Notes: generated by a model not told the origin, from the letters alone. 64,000 nt of DNA from Aquitalea pelogenes (GCF_001515305.1 NZ_LNQV01000020.1:1-64000), one strand, 5' to 3'; positions 1-9,023 are shown, counted from the first letter of the stretch. Translations and numbers: made by a program.

Positions 1-330
1 ACGCGGCTCGAAACGGCGCTGCTCGCCATCGCGCGGCGGGTAGGGCTTGCGCTCACGGTCGTCACGGTTGAACGGTTTGCGCTCGCCATCACGGGCATCG
101 AAACGGCGCTGTTCTCCCTGGCGTGGCGGCTGGCCTGCTGCCGGACGGCGTGAGGAGTAAGGATCGCGCGGGCCGTCGGCTGACGGTGCCTTTTTCTGGA
201 TGATGGGTCCCTTGGCCGTGCCATCGGCGGGTGCGGCGGCACTACCAGCGGCAGGCTGAGCGGAGGAGGTGTCGCTGCTGCTGACATCGCGGCGCAGATT
301 GGCGCGCTGGCGTGAACGGAAAGTGGCCAT
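1..330 (-). CDS. Arg-rich N-terminal fragment of an unidentified protein (partial)
   Basis: The frame is open from an ATG at 330 to the window edge (110 residues), with an AGGA Shine-Dalgarno about 10 bases upstream. The visible part begins MATFRSRQRANLRRD, passes through an Ala/Ser/Gly-rich stretch, and then becomes a low-complexity tract of repeated DGER/DGEQ-RR-F units rich in Arg, Asp, Glu and Pro. Such disordered basic N-termini occur in betaproteobacterial rRNA pseudouridine synthases (RluB type) and TrmH-family RNA methyltransferases, so an RNA-modifying enzyme is possible. The catalytic domain is outside the window and I do not assign a function. Confidence 0.6.
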   Translation of the reverse strand, partial: MATFRSRQRANLRRDVSSSDTSSAQPAAGSAAAPADGTAKGPIIQKKAPSADGPRDPYSSRRPAAGQPPRQGEQRRFDARDGERKPFNRDDRERKPYPPRDGEQRRFEPR

Positions 331-460
331 GGGTACATCCTTCAAATAAGCAAGCTTTAAGCAATCTTCCATTTTACCTTATTTGCAGGCGCACTGCTTG
401 GTGCTGCTCCGCCTTTCAGGTAGCATGTCCGGTTCCCTTTTGTTTTGGCGCGGCTTTGCC

Positions 461-1501
461 ATGTTGCAGGATTCATTTGCCACCCGTCTGGTGGCCTGGC
501 AGGAACAGCACGGCCGGCACGATCTGCCCTGGCAGGTGAGTGACCCTTACCGGGTATGGCTGTCCGAGATCATGTTGCAGCAAACGCAGGTGACTGCGGT
601 GCTGGGCTATTACGCCCGCTTCCTGCAGCAATTCCCTGACGTGGCCAGCCTGGCGGCCGCGTCTGTCGATGAGGTGCTGGCCTTGTGGAGCGGCCTTGGC
701 TATTACAGCCGGGCGCGCAATCTGCACAAGGCCGCCCGCATGGTGATGGATGAATTTGGCGGACGGTTCCCGCAACAGCGCGAGGACATCCAGCGGCTGC
801 CTGGTGTCGGGCGCTCTACTGCTGCCGCAATTGCAGCCTTCGCCTTTGGCCAGCGGGAAACCATTCTGGACGGTAATGTCAAACGCGTCTTGACGCGTTG
901 CTTCGGCATCAGTGGTTTTCCCGGTGAGAAGGCAGTGGAAAACCGGCTGTGGACGCTGGCAGAATCCTTGCTGCCGGCTGACGCTGCGCAGATGACTGCC
1001 TACACCCAGGGCCTGATGGATCTTGGTGCCACCGTGTGCGGCCGCAAGCCGGCCTGTACCGTGTGCCCGATGGTGGATGGCTGTGTAGCCGCACAGCAGG
1101 GGCGTACCCATGAGTTGCCCACTCCGCGACCAAAGAAGGCGGTGCCCACCCGTCACACCGTCATGTTGCTGGCACAGCATGGCGACAAGGTGTGGCTGGA
1201 GCGCCGGCCGCCTACGGGTATCTGGGGCGGCTTGTTATCCCTGCCAGAATTTGCCGACTCCATGGCGGTGGAAAGCTGGCTGGCCGAGCAGGGCAGTGGT
1301 GATGTGCTGCCCTCCTGGCCGGAGCTGGAACATGTGTTTACCCATTTTCGCTTGATCATCACCCCGGTGCCGGTACGGCTGGATACGCTGGCCGACTCCC
1401 GGGTACAGGATTCCGCCGGCCAGTGGCTACCATTGGCGCAGGCACTGGAGGCCGGATTGCCCGCCCCGGTCAAACGGCTGTTGCAGCGTTTGAATGCGTG
1501 A
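461..1501 (+). CDS. mutY: A/G-specific adenine DNA glycosylase MutY
   Basis: MutY removes adenine mispaired with 8-oxoguanine in base excision repair. The protein (346 aa from ATG 461) has the family start LPWQ, a catalytic Glu near residue 36 (SEIMLQQTQ), a helix-hairpin-helix LPGVGRSTAAAI, the catalytic Asp in LDGNVKRV near 137, four cluster cysteines near 192-207, and a C-terminal Nudix-like domain that reads 8-oxoG. The first two cysteines are five residues apart, whereas the E. coli family pattern has six. An in-frame ATG at 425 has a better Shine-Dalgarno (AGGT), but homology favours 461. relA follows 54 bp downstream on the same strand. Confidence 0.95.
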   Translation: MLQDSFATRLVAWQEQHGRHDLPWQVSDPYRVWLSEIMLQQTQVTAVLGYYARFLQQFPDVASLAAASVDEVLALWSGLGYYSRARNLHKAARMVMDEFGGRFPQQREDIQRLPGVGRSTAAAIAAFAFGQRETILDGNVKRVLTRCFGISGFPGEKAVENRLWTLAESLLPADAAQMTAYTQGLMDLGATVCGRKPACTVCPMVDGCVAAQQGRTHELPTPRPKKAVPTRHTVMLLAQHGDKVWLERRPPTGIWGGLLSLPEFADSMAVESWLAEQGSGDVLPSWPELEHVFTHFRLIITPVPVRLDTLADSRVQDSAGQWLPLAQALEAGLPAPVKRLLQRLNA

Positions 1502-1555
1502 GTGCGGCGTATTGGTATTCTTTTTTCGTGCAGCCTTGCTGCCCAGGTGTGAAAT

Positions 1556-3760
1556 ATGGTTTCCGTAGTGCGTTCGATGGCCGATACCCTGGCCGATGCA
1601 GCCGACCCGAAACGGTGGCTGGAACAGATGTCCGCAGCCCTGCCTGAGGCCGAAGCCAGCTTGCTGGCACGCGCCTTTGATGCCGCGCGCGAGCTGTACC
1701 GCGGCAAGGGGCTGGTGAGCACCGGCGAGGACCTGTTCAGCCATGCGGTGTCCGCTGCGGCCATTGTGGCCGACCTTAACCTGCTGACCGACGCCATTGT
1801 CGCCACCCTGCTGTTTGCCGTGCCGGATCACAAGCCCGACTGGCAAGGGTGGATGACCGAGAATTTCGGCCAGACCGTCACCGTGCTGGTGGATGGGGTG
1901 GGCGGTGTGCGCCGCATTACCGAGCTGGCGCGCATCGACAAGCTGGAAACCCCGGAAGAGCGTGCCCGCCAGGCGGAAACCATGCGCAAGATGCTGCTGG
2001 CCATGGTGGCGGATATCCGCGTGGTGCTGATCAAGCTGGCCTGGCGTACCCAGACCATGCATTACCTGCCCCATGTGCATGATGAAGCGGTGCGGCGCGC
2101 CATCGCCACCGAAACGCTGGACCTGTTTGCCCCGCTGGCCAACCGCCTGGGTGTGTGGCAAATCAAGTGGGAGCTGGAGGACCTGGGCTTCCGCCACACC
2201 GAACCGGACAGCTACAAGAAAATTGCCAGGCTGCTGGACGAGCGCCGGCTGGAGCGCATCGACTATATCGACCGTGTCCTCGAGACGCTGCGCGCCGAAC
2301 TCAAGGCCGCCGGGGTCAAGGCCGAAGTGGCCGGGCGGCCCAAGCATATCTTCTCCATCTGGAAGAAGATGAAAAAGAAAAAGCTCGACTTTACCGAGCT
2401 GTACGACATCCGCGCCGTGCGCATCCTGGTGGAAAAACTGCCGGACTGCTACACCGCGCTGGGCATCATCCACGGCATGTGGCAGCCGATTCCCGGCGAG
2501 TTTGACGACTACATTTCCCACCCCAAGGCCAATAATTACCGCAGCCTGCACACCGCGGTGATCGGCCCGGAGGACAAGGCGCTGGAGGTGCAGATCCGTA
2601 CCTTCGAAATGCACGAACATGCCGAATTCGGCGTGGCTGCGCACTGGCGCTACAAGGAAGGCGGCAAGGGCGATGCGCAGTACGAGGAAAAGATTTCCTG
2701 GCTGCGCCAACTGCTGGACTGGCGCGAGGAAATGTCCGACCGCGAAGGCCTGGCCGAAGCCTTCAAGACCGAGCTGTTCTCCGACACCATCTACGTACTG
2801 ACCCCGCAAGGCCGGGTGCTGGCGCTGCCACATGGCGCCACCCCCATCGACTTTGCCTACGCCATTCATACCGGCCTGGGCAACCGTTGCCGGGGTGCCA
2901 AGGTGGAAGGGCAGATCGTGCCCCTGTCCACGCCGCTGCAAAACGGCCAGCGGGTGGAAGTGCTGACCGCCAAGGAAGGCGGACCTTCGGTCAACTGGCT
3001 GCACGATGGCTGGGTGAAAAGCCACCGCGCCATCTCCAAGATCCGCCAGTACATCCGCATGCAGAATGCGGACACGGTGCGCGAAACCGGCAAGCAGCTG
3101 TTCGAGCGCGAACTGGCCCGCCACCCGCATCAGCAACCCAATCTCACCCTGCTGGCGGAAAAACTGGGTTACGCCAAGCTGGAAGAAGTGTACGGCGCGA
3201 TGGGGCATGGTGAGCTGAGCACCCGCTCGGTTGCCAATGCGATTGCCAGCTTTGCCCCGCCGCCACCGGCGGATGTGGAGCCGGAAAGCATCATCCGCGC
3301 CAGCAAGGGCGGCCATGATGCGGGCGGCATCCTGATTGAAGGGGTGGACAACCTGATGACGGTACTGGCCAAGTGCTGCAAGCCGGCACCGCCGGATGCC
3401 GTGGTCGGCTTCGTCACCAAGGGCCGTGGCATTTCCATTCACCGCACCAATTGCCTCACGCTCAAGCGCCTGTCGGCCGATGTGCCGGAACGGCTGATTG
3501 CCGCCGGCTGGGGCGATCAGAAAAGCAGCGTGTTTCCGATTGATATCGAGGTGGTGTCGCTGGATCGTGGCGGTTTGCTGCGCGATATTTCCGACGTGCT
3601 GTCCCGCGAAAAGCTCAACCTGATTGCCGTCCACACCCTGTCGCGCGATATGCGTGCCAAGATGCGCTTCACCGTGGAAGTGCGCCAGGTGCAGGACATC
3701 AGCCGCGTGCTGGCGCGCATGATGGAGCTGCCGGGCGTCACCGATGCGCGCCGGGTGTAA
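1556..3760 (+). CDS. relA: GTP pyrophosphokinase RelA ((p)ppGpp synthetase I)
   Basis: RelA is the ribosome-associated synthetase that makes (p)ppGpp from GTP/GDP and ATP during amino-acid starvation. It is 734 aa. The N-terminal HD hydrolase domain lacks the HD metal motif (LFAVPDH where a SpoT/Rel protein has HDxxED), and the synthetase domain has the RelA-type EFDD motif near residue 315 instead of RxKD. Both mark a synthetase-only RelA. They are followed by a TGS domain from about 412 (DTIYVLTPQG) and a C-terminal ACT domain (about 658-734). The ATG at 1556 has AGGTG upstream. A Nudix gene begins 9 bp after the stop, so the two are probably cotranscribed. Confidence 0.96.
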   Translation: MVSVVRSMADTLADAADPKRWLEQMSAALPEAEASLLARAFDAARELYRGKGLVSTGEDLFSHAVSAAAIVADLNLLTDAIVATLLFAVPDHKPDWQGWMTENFGQTVTVLVDGVGGVRRITELARIDKLETPEERARQAETMRKMLLAMVADIRVVLIKLAWRTQTMHYLPHVHDEAVRRAIATETLDLFAPLANRLGVWQIKWELEDLGFRHTEPDSYKKIARLLDERRLERIDYIDRVLETLRAELKAAGVKAEVAGRPKHIFSIWKKMKKKKLDFTELYDIRAVRILVEKLPDCYTALGIIHGMWQPIPGEFDDYISHPKANNYRSLHTAVIGPEDKALEVQIRTFEMHEHAEFGVAAHWRYKEGGKGDAQYEEKISWLRQLLDWREEMSDREGLAEAFKTELFSDTIYVLTPQGRVLALPHGATPIDFAYAIHTGLGNRCRGAKVEGQIVPLSTPLQNGQRVEVLTAKEGGPSVNWLHDGWVKSHRAISKIRQYIRMQNADTVRETGKQLFERELARHPHQQPNLTLLAEKLGYAKLEEVYGAMGHGELSTRSVANAIASFAPPPPADVEPESIIRASKGGHDAGGILIEGVDNLMTVLAKCCKPAPPDAVVGFVTKGRGISIHRTNCLTLKRLSADVPERLIAAGWGDQKSSVFPIDIEVVSLDRGGLLRDISDVLSREKLNLIAVHTLSRDMRAKMRFTVEVRQVQDISRVLARMMELPGVTDARRV

Positions 3761-3769
3761 GCACTGGTC

Positions 3770-4198
3770 ATGAGCGAGCCGTTTTGCGGTACCAAGGCAG
3801 CGCTGTTTTATCAGGACAGCCTGCTGGTGTATCTGCGGGATGACAAAGCGGGGCTGCCCTTTGCCGCCTGCTGGGATTTTCCCGGCGGCGGGCGGGAAGG
3901 GCAGGAGAGCCCGTTTGCCTGCCTGCAACGCGAAACGCGGGAAGAATTCGGCATCCTGTTACAGCCTGCACAAATCGTCTGGCAGCGCAGCTATCCCAGC
4001 TGGCACCGGCCCGGAGTGCAGAGCGTGTTCATGGCGGGCAGGCTGGAAGCCTCCCAGGCTGAGGCCATCCGCTTTGGCGACGAAGGCCAATACTGGCGCT
4101 GGATGAAACCCGGGGACTATCTGGCACAAAGCGCAGCGGTCCCCTACCTGCAGCAACGCTTGCAGGACTATCTGCACGTAGCGGCAATACGCACGTAA
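3770..4198 (+). CDS. Nudix hydrolase
   Basis: This is a small Nudix-fold hydrolase of 142 aa. The Nudix box is clear: a Gly followed by GREGQ, then Glu, seven residues, and RETREEFGI, which fits GX5EX7REUXEEXGU apart from Thr in the hydrophobic U position. The rest fits a single-domain enzyme that cleaves a nucleoside-diphosphate-linked compound, but the substrate cannot be read from the sequence. It lies 9 bp behind relA and is followed by an inverted repeat that could end the transcript. A house-cleaning role beside mutY/relA is only suggestive. Confidence 0.85.
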   Translation: MSEPFCGTKAALFYQDSLLVYLRDDKAGLPFAACWDFPGGGREGQESPFACLQRETREEFGILLQPAQIVWQRSYPSWHRPGVQSVFMAGRLEASQAEAIRFGDEGQYWRWMKPGDYLAQSAAVPYLQQRLQDYLHVAAIRT

Positions 4199-4207
4199 TA
4201 AATGCCG

Positions 4208-4225
4208 CCTGGCGCTCATGCCAGG
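4208..4225 (+). terminator. Weak hairpin after the relA-nudix operon
   Basis: The arms CCTGGC and GCCAGG (6 bp, perfect) flank the loop GCTCAT, 9 bases after the Nudix stop codon. There is no T-run, so any termination would be weak or factor-dependent. Confidence 0.35.
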
Positions 4226-4246
4226 TGACAGTACGGTCATTGCCGA

Positions 4247-4275
4247 TTGATTTCAATTGAAGATATTTCCATAAT
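4247..4275 (+). promoter_or_regulatory. deo operon promoter with operator-like palindrome
   Basis: A -35 TTGATT (4247-4252) and a -10 CATAAT (4270-4275) are separated by 17 bp. The perfect 10-bp palindrome TTCAATTGAA (4252-4261) lies inside the spacer, where a bound repressor would block RNA polymerase. E. coli deo operons are repressed by DeoR/CytR. The half-site here is different, so the regulator is unknown. The start of transcription would be near 4282, about 54 bases before deoC. Confidence 0.5.
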
Positions 4276-4335
4276 CGCTCCTCTGAATCTGCCGGCCATC
4301 GCCAGCCATGCAGATGACAACCAAGCAGGAATCCC

Positions 4336-5103
4336 ATGTCAGAACTCATCACTGCCGCGCGTCGCGCCCTGTCCATGATGGACCTCACCTCTCTGAACGA
4401 TGACGATACCGATGCGCGCATCGTTGCCCTGTGCCAGCAAGCCAGCAGTAATGCCGGTACGGTGGCGGCAGTCTGCGTCTATCCCCGTTTTGTTGCACTG
4501 GCGCGCCGCACGCTGGATGAGCTGGGCCTGCAACAAGTCAAGGTGGCTACGGTCAGCAACTTCCCGGCTGGTGGCGATGACATCGGGCTGGCTGTCGCCG
4601 AAACCGCAGCGGCCATCGCAGACGGTGCTGACGAGGTGGATGTGGTGTTTCCGTACCGTGCCCTGCTGGCAGGCAATGCCGAAGTCGGGGCCGAGCTGGT
4701 GGCCGCCTGCAAGGAAGCCTGCGGCGACAAGCTGCTCAAGGTCATCATCGAAAGCGGCGAACTGAAAGAACCGGCACTGATCCGCCAGGCCAGCCTGATC
4801 GCAATCGAGGCCGGGGCCGACTTCATCAAGACCTCCACCGGCAAAGTGGCGGTGAATGCCACGCTGGATGCCGCCGGCATCATGCTGGCCGCCATCCGCT
4901 CCACCGGTGCACAGTGCGGCTTCAAGGCCGCGGGCGGCGTGCGCACTGCAGCTGAAGCAGCCGAATACATCGACCTGGCCGAACACCTGCTGGGCGAGCA
5001 CTGGGTGAGCCCGGAACATTTCCGCTTTGGTGCCTCCAGCCTGCTGGCCAATCTGCAGGCAGAAATCAGCGGCGGGGCAGCCACTGCCGGTGGCGCTTAC
5101 TGA
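4336..5103 (+). CDS. deoC: Deoxyribose-phosphate aldolase DeoC
   Basis: DeoC cleaves 2-deoxyribose-5-phosphate into glyceraldehyde-3-phosphate and acetaldehyde, the last step of deoxynucleoside breakdown. The 255-aa protein matches the E. coli-type enzyme in length. The Schiff-base lysine is in FIKTSTGK (about residue 165), and the second active-site lysine is in GFKAAGGVR (about 197). [15 protein letters not shown] is also typical. It is the first gene of deoC-deoA-deoB-deoD, all on the plus strand and in the enterobacterial order. The segment to deoA is about 98 bp. Confidence 0.97.
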   Translation: MSELITAARRALSMMDLTSLNDDDTDARIVALCQQASSNAGTVAAVCVYPRFVALARRTLDELGLQQVKVATVSNFPAGGDDIGLAVAETAAAIADGADEVDVVFPYRALLAGNAEVGAELVAACKEACGDKLLKVIIESGELKEPALIRQASLIAIEAGADFIKTSTGKVAVNATLDAAGIMLAAIRSTGAQCGFKAAGGVRTAAEAAEYIDLAEHLLGEHWVSPEHFRFGASSLLANLQAEISGGAATAGGAY

Positions 5104-5201
5104 GCCACGCCACCGCAATCAGCTGCATGCAGGCCGAAGCCCGTCTTCGGCCTTGTCTATTGGCAGGGCGGTCGGCCTTGCCCACCCAGCAGGAGAAACC
5201 C

Positions 5202-6545
5202 ATGTTTTTACCTCAGGAAGTCATCCGCAAGAAGCGCGATGGTCAGATGCTATCCACCGAGGAAATCCGCCAGTTCGTGGCCGGCATCACCGATGACAGC
5301 GTGGCCGACAGCCAGATAGCCGCCCTGGCCATGGCGGTGTATTTCCAGGGCATGGAGCTGTCGGAAAATGTTGAACTGGCCATGGCCATGCGTGATTCTG
5401 GACGCTGTCTGCGCTGGGACGACCTGCACCTGCCAGGACCAGTGCTGGACAAGCACTCCACCGGTGGGGTGGGCGATGTGGTGTCGCTGATGCTGGGGCC
5501 GCTGATTGCCGCCTGTGGCGGCTTTGTGCCGATGATTTCCGGTCGCGGTCTGGGGCATACCGGGGGCACGCTGGACAAGCTGTCGGCCATTCCCGGCTAC
5601 AACCCGTTTCCCACGCCGGAACGCCTGCGTCAGGTGGTGCGCGAAGTCGGCGTGGCCATCATCGGCCAGACCAGCGATCTGGCCCCGGCAGACCGGCGCT
5701 TTTACGCCACGCGAGACATCACGGCCACGGTGGAATCCATCGCGCTGATCACCGCCTCCATCCTGTCCAAGAAACTGGCTGCAGGGCTGGATGTACTAGT
5801 GATGGACGTCAAGGCCGGCAGCGGCGCCTTCATGCCCACCATGGCACAGTCCATTGCGCTGGCCGAACGCATTGTCCATGTCGGCAATGGCGCCGGGGTC
5901 CGTACCCGCGCCCTCATTACCGACATGAGCCAGCCGCTGGCCAGCACCGCCGGTAACAGCCTGGAAACCCTGGAAGCCGTGCGCTACCTGCGTGGCGAGG
6001 CTACCAACCCGCGCCTGCATGCCGTCACCATGGCCTTGTGCAGTGAAATGCTGCTGGCCAGCGGCCTGGCCAAGGATATGGTGGATGCCGGGCAGCGGCT
6101 GCAAACAGCACTGGACTCCGGTCGTGCCGCCGAAATCTTCGGTCGCATGGTATCGGCACTGGGTGGGCCGGCCGACCTGCTGGAACAGCCGGAACGCCAT
6201 CTGGCAGCAGCACCGCTGGTACGCCCGGTCTATGCTGAGCATGGCGGCTTTGTCACCGCCATGGATACCCGCGCACTGGGCATGGCCGTGTGCGCCCTGG
6301 GCGGTGGTCGTCGTCGGGCCAGCGACCAGCTGGACTACCGTGTCGGACTGAGTGGCTTTGCCGAACTGGGTGCCGAACTGATGCCGGACACCCCCTTGCT
6401 GTTCATCCATGCCGCCGACGCCGCCAGTGCCGACGAAGCCGAACGCCGGGTGCGCGAGGCCATTCAACTCGCGCCGCAAGCGCCCGCAGCACTGCCGCTG
6501 GTGTATCAGACCATCCGCCAGTCGGAACAGGAGCCATCGCAATGA
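5202..6545 (+). CDS. deoA: Thymidine phosphorylase DeoA
   Basis: DeoA splits thymidine reversibly with phosphate to thymine and 2-deoxyribose-1-phosphate. The ATG at 5202 is chosen because AGGAGA sits at 5191-5196 and the protein then starts [14 protein letters not shown] as in the family; a longer frame upstream has no support. It is 447 aa, against about 440 in E. coli. The pyrimidine-nucleoside phosphorylase signature KHSTGGVGD is near residue 84, and [11 protein letters not shown] follows later. The stop TGA overlaps the ATG of deoB (ATGA at 6542-6545), indicating translational coupling. Confidence 0.97.
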   Translation: MFLPQEVIRKKRDGQMLSTEEIRQFVAGITDDSVADSQIAALAMAVYFQGMELSENVELAMAMRDSGRCLRWDDLHLPGPVLDKHSTGGVGDVVSLMLGPLIAACGGFVPMISGRGLGHTGGTLDKLSAIPGYNPFPTPERLRQVVREVGVAIIGQTSDLAPADRRFYATRDITATVESIALITASILSKKLAAGLDVLVMDVKAGSGAFMPTMAQSIALAERIVHVGNGAGVRTRALITDMSQPLASTAGNSLETLEAVRYLRGEATNPRLHAVTMALCSEMLLASGLAKDMVDAGQRLQTALDSGRAAEIFGRMVSALGGPADLLEQPERHLAAAPLVRPVYAEHGGFVTAMDTRALGMAVCALGGGRRRASDQLDYRVGLSGFAELGAELMPDTPLLFIHAADAASADEAERRVREAIQLAPQAPAALPLVYQTIRQSEQEPSQ

Positions 6546-7756
6546 AACGCGCCATCATTCTGATACTGGATTCGCTGGGCATCGGGGCGGCTGCCGATGC
6601 GCCATTGTTCGGCGATGCAGGCAGCAATACCTTGGGCCATATCGCCATGGAAGCCGCTGCCGGCCGTGCCGACAAGGGGCGCAGCGGTCCCTTGCAATTG
6701 CCCAATCTGTCCCACATGGGACTGGGTCATGCCTGCCAGCTGTCCTCCGGCTATTTCCCGGAAGGCATGGTGCAGGCGGCACCGATCGCTGCCTACGGTT
6801 ATGCCCGCGAGCTGTCCAGCGGCAAGGACACGCCGTCCGGCCATTGGGAAATCGCCGGTGTGCCGGTGCTGTTCGACTGGGGTTATTTCACCGACAAGGA
6901 CAACAGTTTTCCGCCTGCCTTGCTGGATGAGATTGTCAGCAAGGCCGGTTTGCCAGGCTTCCTCGGCAATTGCCATGCGTCTGGCACTGAAATTCTCGAC
7001 CGCCTGGGCGAGGAACACATGCGCACCGGCAAGCCCATTTTCTATACTTCGGCCGATTCGGTATTCCAGATCGCCTGCCACGAAGAAACCTTCGGGCTGG
7101 AGCGCTTGTACCAGCTGTGCCAGATCACCCGCGAAGCGCTGGAGCCTTACAATATCGGCCGCGTCATTGCCCGACCGTTTCTGGGAGAGGGCAAGGGCGG
7201 CTTTGTCCGCACCGGCAACCGCAAGGACCTGGCACTGCCGCCGCCCGCTGCCACCGTGCTGCAAAAGCTGGCCGACGCCGGCGGGCAGGTGGTGTCCATC
7301 GGCAAGATTGCCGATATCTATGCCCATGTCGGCATTACCGAACAGCACAAGGCCACCGGTTTCGACCAGATCTGGGATGCCACGCTGGCGGCCATGCGTA
7401 ACACGCAGGAACGCGCCATCATCATGGCCAACTTCGTCGATTTCGATTCCAGCTATGGTCATCGGCGTGATATCGCCGGTTACGCCCGGGCGCTGGAAGA
7501 GTTCGATCGCCGTCTGCCCGAAGTCATGGCTGCCTTGCAGCCGGACGATATCCTGATTCTGTCGGCCGATCATGGCTGCGACCCTAGCTGGTCCGGCACG
7601 GATCACACGCGCGAGCATATTCCGGTGCTGTGTTATGGCCATGGCGTGCCCGCCGGCTCCATTGGCGCGCGCAGCACCTTTGCCGACATCGGCCAGAGCG
7701 TGGCCAGCCATCTTGGCCTGCCTGCCATGGATTACGGGTCTTCCTTTCTGAACTGA
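6542..7756 (+). CDS. deoB: Phosphopentomutase DeoB
   Basis: DeoB interconverts (deoxy)ribose-1-phosphate and (deoxy)ribose-5-phosphate, linking the phosphorylases DeoA/DeoD to DeoC. The 404-aa protein is of the alkaline-phosphatase superfamily. The N-terminal metal site is in [10 protein letters not shown], and the C-terminal metal residues are in [18 protein letters not shown]. The N-terminal [10 protein letters not shown] is also characteristic. The start codon overlaps the deoA stop, and deoD begins 24 bp after the stop behind AAGGAG. Confidence 0.97.
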   Translation: MKRAIILILDSLGIGAAADAPLFGDAGSNTLGHIAMEAAAGRADKGRSGPLQLPNLSHMGLGHACQLSSGYFPEGMVQAAPIAAYGYARELSSGKDTPSGHWEIAGVPVLFDWGYFTDKDNSFPPALLDEIVSKAGLPGFLGNCHASGTEILDRLGEEHMRTGKPIFYTSADSVFQIACHEETFGLERLYQLCQITREALEPYNIGRVIARPFLGEGKGGFVRTGNRKDLALPPPAATVLQKLADAGGQVVSIGKIADIYAHVGITEQHKATGFDQIWDATLAAMRNTQERAIIMANFVDFDSSYGHRRDIAGYARALEEFDRRLPEVMAALQPDDILILSADHGCDPSWSGTDHTREHIPVLCYGHGVPAGSIGARSTFADIGQSVASHLGLPAMDYGSSFLN

Positions 7757-7780
7757 GCACGCCACACAAGGAGAAGCACA

Positions 7781-8491
7781 ATGGCTACCCCGCACATCAA
7801 TGCCCAGAAGGGCGATTTTGCCGAAACCATGCTGATGCCCGGCGACCCGCTGCGCGCCAGAATGATCGCCGAAACCTTTTTGCAGGATGCCCGCGAAGTT
7901 ACCAGCGTGCGCAATATGCTGGGCTATACCGGCAGCTACCAGGGCAAGCGTCTGTCGGTGATGGCACACGGCATGGGCATCCCCTCTGCCAGCATCTACA
8001 CCACCGAGCTGATCCAGCACTACGGGGTTAAGAACATCATCCGTGTCGGCTCCTGCGGTGCCGTGACCGCCAAAACCCAGCTGCGCGAGTTGTACATCGC
8101 CATGGGTGCCTGTACCGACAGCAAGGTCAACCGCATGCGGTTCAACAATCATGACTTTGCCGCCATTGCCGATTACACCTTGCTGCGTACCGCCATGGAT
8201 GCCGCCGAGCGCTTGGGCCGTACCGTCAATGTGGGGAATGTGTTTTCCGCCGACCTGTTCTACGGCGTGGAACCCACCATGCTGGAAGTGCTGGAGCGGA
8301 TGAACGTGCAAGTCATCGAAATGGAACTGGCCGGTATCTACAGCGTGGCTGCGCAGTACGGTGCGCGTGCGCTGGGTATCCTGACGGTGTCCGACATCAT
8401 CCCGACCGGTGAAGCCACCAGTGCGGAAGAGCGGCAAACCACCTTCCGCGAGATGATGGAGCTGGCGCTGGAGACGGCAATCCGCTTATAG
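7781..8491 (+). CDS. deoD: Purine nucleoside phosphorylase DeoD
   Basis: DeoD cleaves purine (deoxy)nucleosides with phosphate to free base and (deoxy)ribose-1-phosphate. The 236-aa protein is the hexameric bacterial type (E. coli 239 aa). It has MATPHINA at the start, the phosphate-site GDPLRA, RVGSCGA, the ribose-site [11 protein letters not shown], and the catalytic Asp in LTVSDII. An AAGGAG Shine-Dalgarno precedes the ATG. It is the last gene of the deo operon, and no clear terminator follows at once. Confidence 0.97.
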   Translation: MATPHINAQKGDFAETMLMPGDPLRARMIAETFLQDAREVTSVRNMLGYTGSYQGKRLSVMAHGMGIPSASIYTTELIQHYGVKNIIRVGSCGAVTAKTQLRELYIAMGACTDSKVNRMRFNNHDFAAIADYTLLRTAMDAAERLGRTVNVGNVFSADLFYGVEPTMLEVLERMNVQVIEMELAGIYSVAAQYGARALGILTVSDIIPTGEATSAEERQTTFREMMELALETAIRL

Positions 8492-8654
8492 CAACATGCT
8501 GCCATGCAGCAGCGTGGTTTCGCTAAAACGCGCTCAGCTACTGCTGCCCTGCCGCTGCAAAGCAGGTTTTCTGAATGCCAATCAGGGTGGCAAGCAAGTT
8601 ATCTGTCTGATTTATTGTTTAATATCAGTAGCTTGCTGATGTGTTGCAGTTGGC

Positions 8655-8670
8655 GCACTATTTTTAGTGC
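8655..8670. promoter_or_regulatory. Inverted repeat upstream of the sRNA promoter
   Basis: Perfect arms GCACTA and TAGTGC lie around TTTT, ending 16 bp before the -35 box at 8687. The position suits an activator or repressor site for the downstream promoter. No known family consensus is recognised. Confidence 0.35.
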
Positions 8671-8686
8671 AGTGCACAAAAAATAC

Positions 8687-8715
8687 TTGCCAAACCAGGG
8701 GGTGGTCCTGATAAT
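8687..8715 (+). promoter_or_regulatory. Candidate promoter for a small RNA
   Basis: The -35 TTGCCA (8687-8692) and the -10 GATAAT (8710-8715) are 17 bp apart, each one or two changes from consensus. The predicted start is near 8722. Confidence 0.5.
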
Positions 8716-8721
8716 GAAACC

Positions 8722-8827
8722 TGCATCAGGACGTGGCATGCAATGTGTGCGTTTTGGTGTTGTCTCCTCCATCCTCCTTCTTTTAGGTGGAACTTGGCGC
8801 AATCAACATGGATTGCGCTTTTTTTTT
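8722..8827 (+). ncRNA. Candidate trans-acting small RNA (about 105 nt, CU-rich)
   Basis: A promoter and a strong intrinsic terminator bound a short segment with no credible gene. Its middle part (about 8763-8782) is almost entirely pyrimidine and has CTCCTCC and CCTCC runs, which are complementary to Shine-Dalgarno sequences. It ends in a perfect 8-bp hairpin followed by nine T. This is the usual architecture of an Hfq-dependent sRNA that blocks ribosome binding sites, as with the CU-rich loops of the neisserial NmsR RNAs. Homology to those is not shown here. It could instead be an untranslated remnant. Confidence 0.45.
8797..8827 (+). terminator. Strong intrinsic terminator
   Basis: The arms GCGCAATC (8797-8804) and GATTGCGC (8811-8818) form a perfect 8-bp stem with loop AACATG, followed by nine T. 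It separates the sRNA candidate (and any deo read-through) from the rplM promoter. Confidence 0.9.
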
Positions 8828-8959
8828 GCCCGGCGCATGCCCGGCTGCCGGCAATCAAGTATTCTCTCGTCCATATGGCGTTTTTCTGCCCGGTTGTGGC
8901 AAAAAAGACCGCTTTCCCGTCCCGTTTCAGCATTGTCATTTGCTTTGTTACACAATGGT

Positions 8960-8989
8960 TTGACAGTGGGAAGGGCACTGCATTAGAAT
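8960..8989 (+). promoter_or_regulatory. rplM-rpsI promoter
   Basis: A consensus -35 TTGACA (8960-8965) and a -10 TAGAAT (8984-8989) are separated by 18 bp. The start of transcription is near 8996, giving a leader of about 28 bases to rplM. Confidence 0.75.
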
Positions 8990-9023
8990 CCGTAACTTTC
9001 AAGAATTACGATGGAAGAGTTCC

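Larger units (their letters stand above)
8492..9023. other. 532-bp intergenic region between deoD and rplM
   Basis: No credible protein gene is present. Reading frames here lack codon bias and run through a terminator. From left to right it holds a short GCTGC/GCAGC repeat just after deoD, the dyad GCACTA-TTTT-TAGTGC (8655-8670), a sigma70-type promoter (8687-8715), a pyrimidine-rich transcript ending in a strong terminator (8797-8827), and the rplM promoter (8960-8989). Confidence 0.7.

Noticed and set aside
1427-3928. 833-codon open frame antisense to relA
   Set aside because: It is the mirror of a GC-rich coding gene, His/Gln/Gly-rich with no family resemblance, and relA is certain.
6506-8437. 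643-codon open frame antisense to deoB-deoD
   Set aside because: It spans two well-identified genes on the other strand.
8504-8986. 160-codon frame between deoD and rplM
   Set aside because: It crosses a strong terminator and two promoters and has no codon bias or homology that I recognise.
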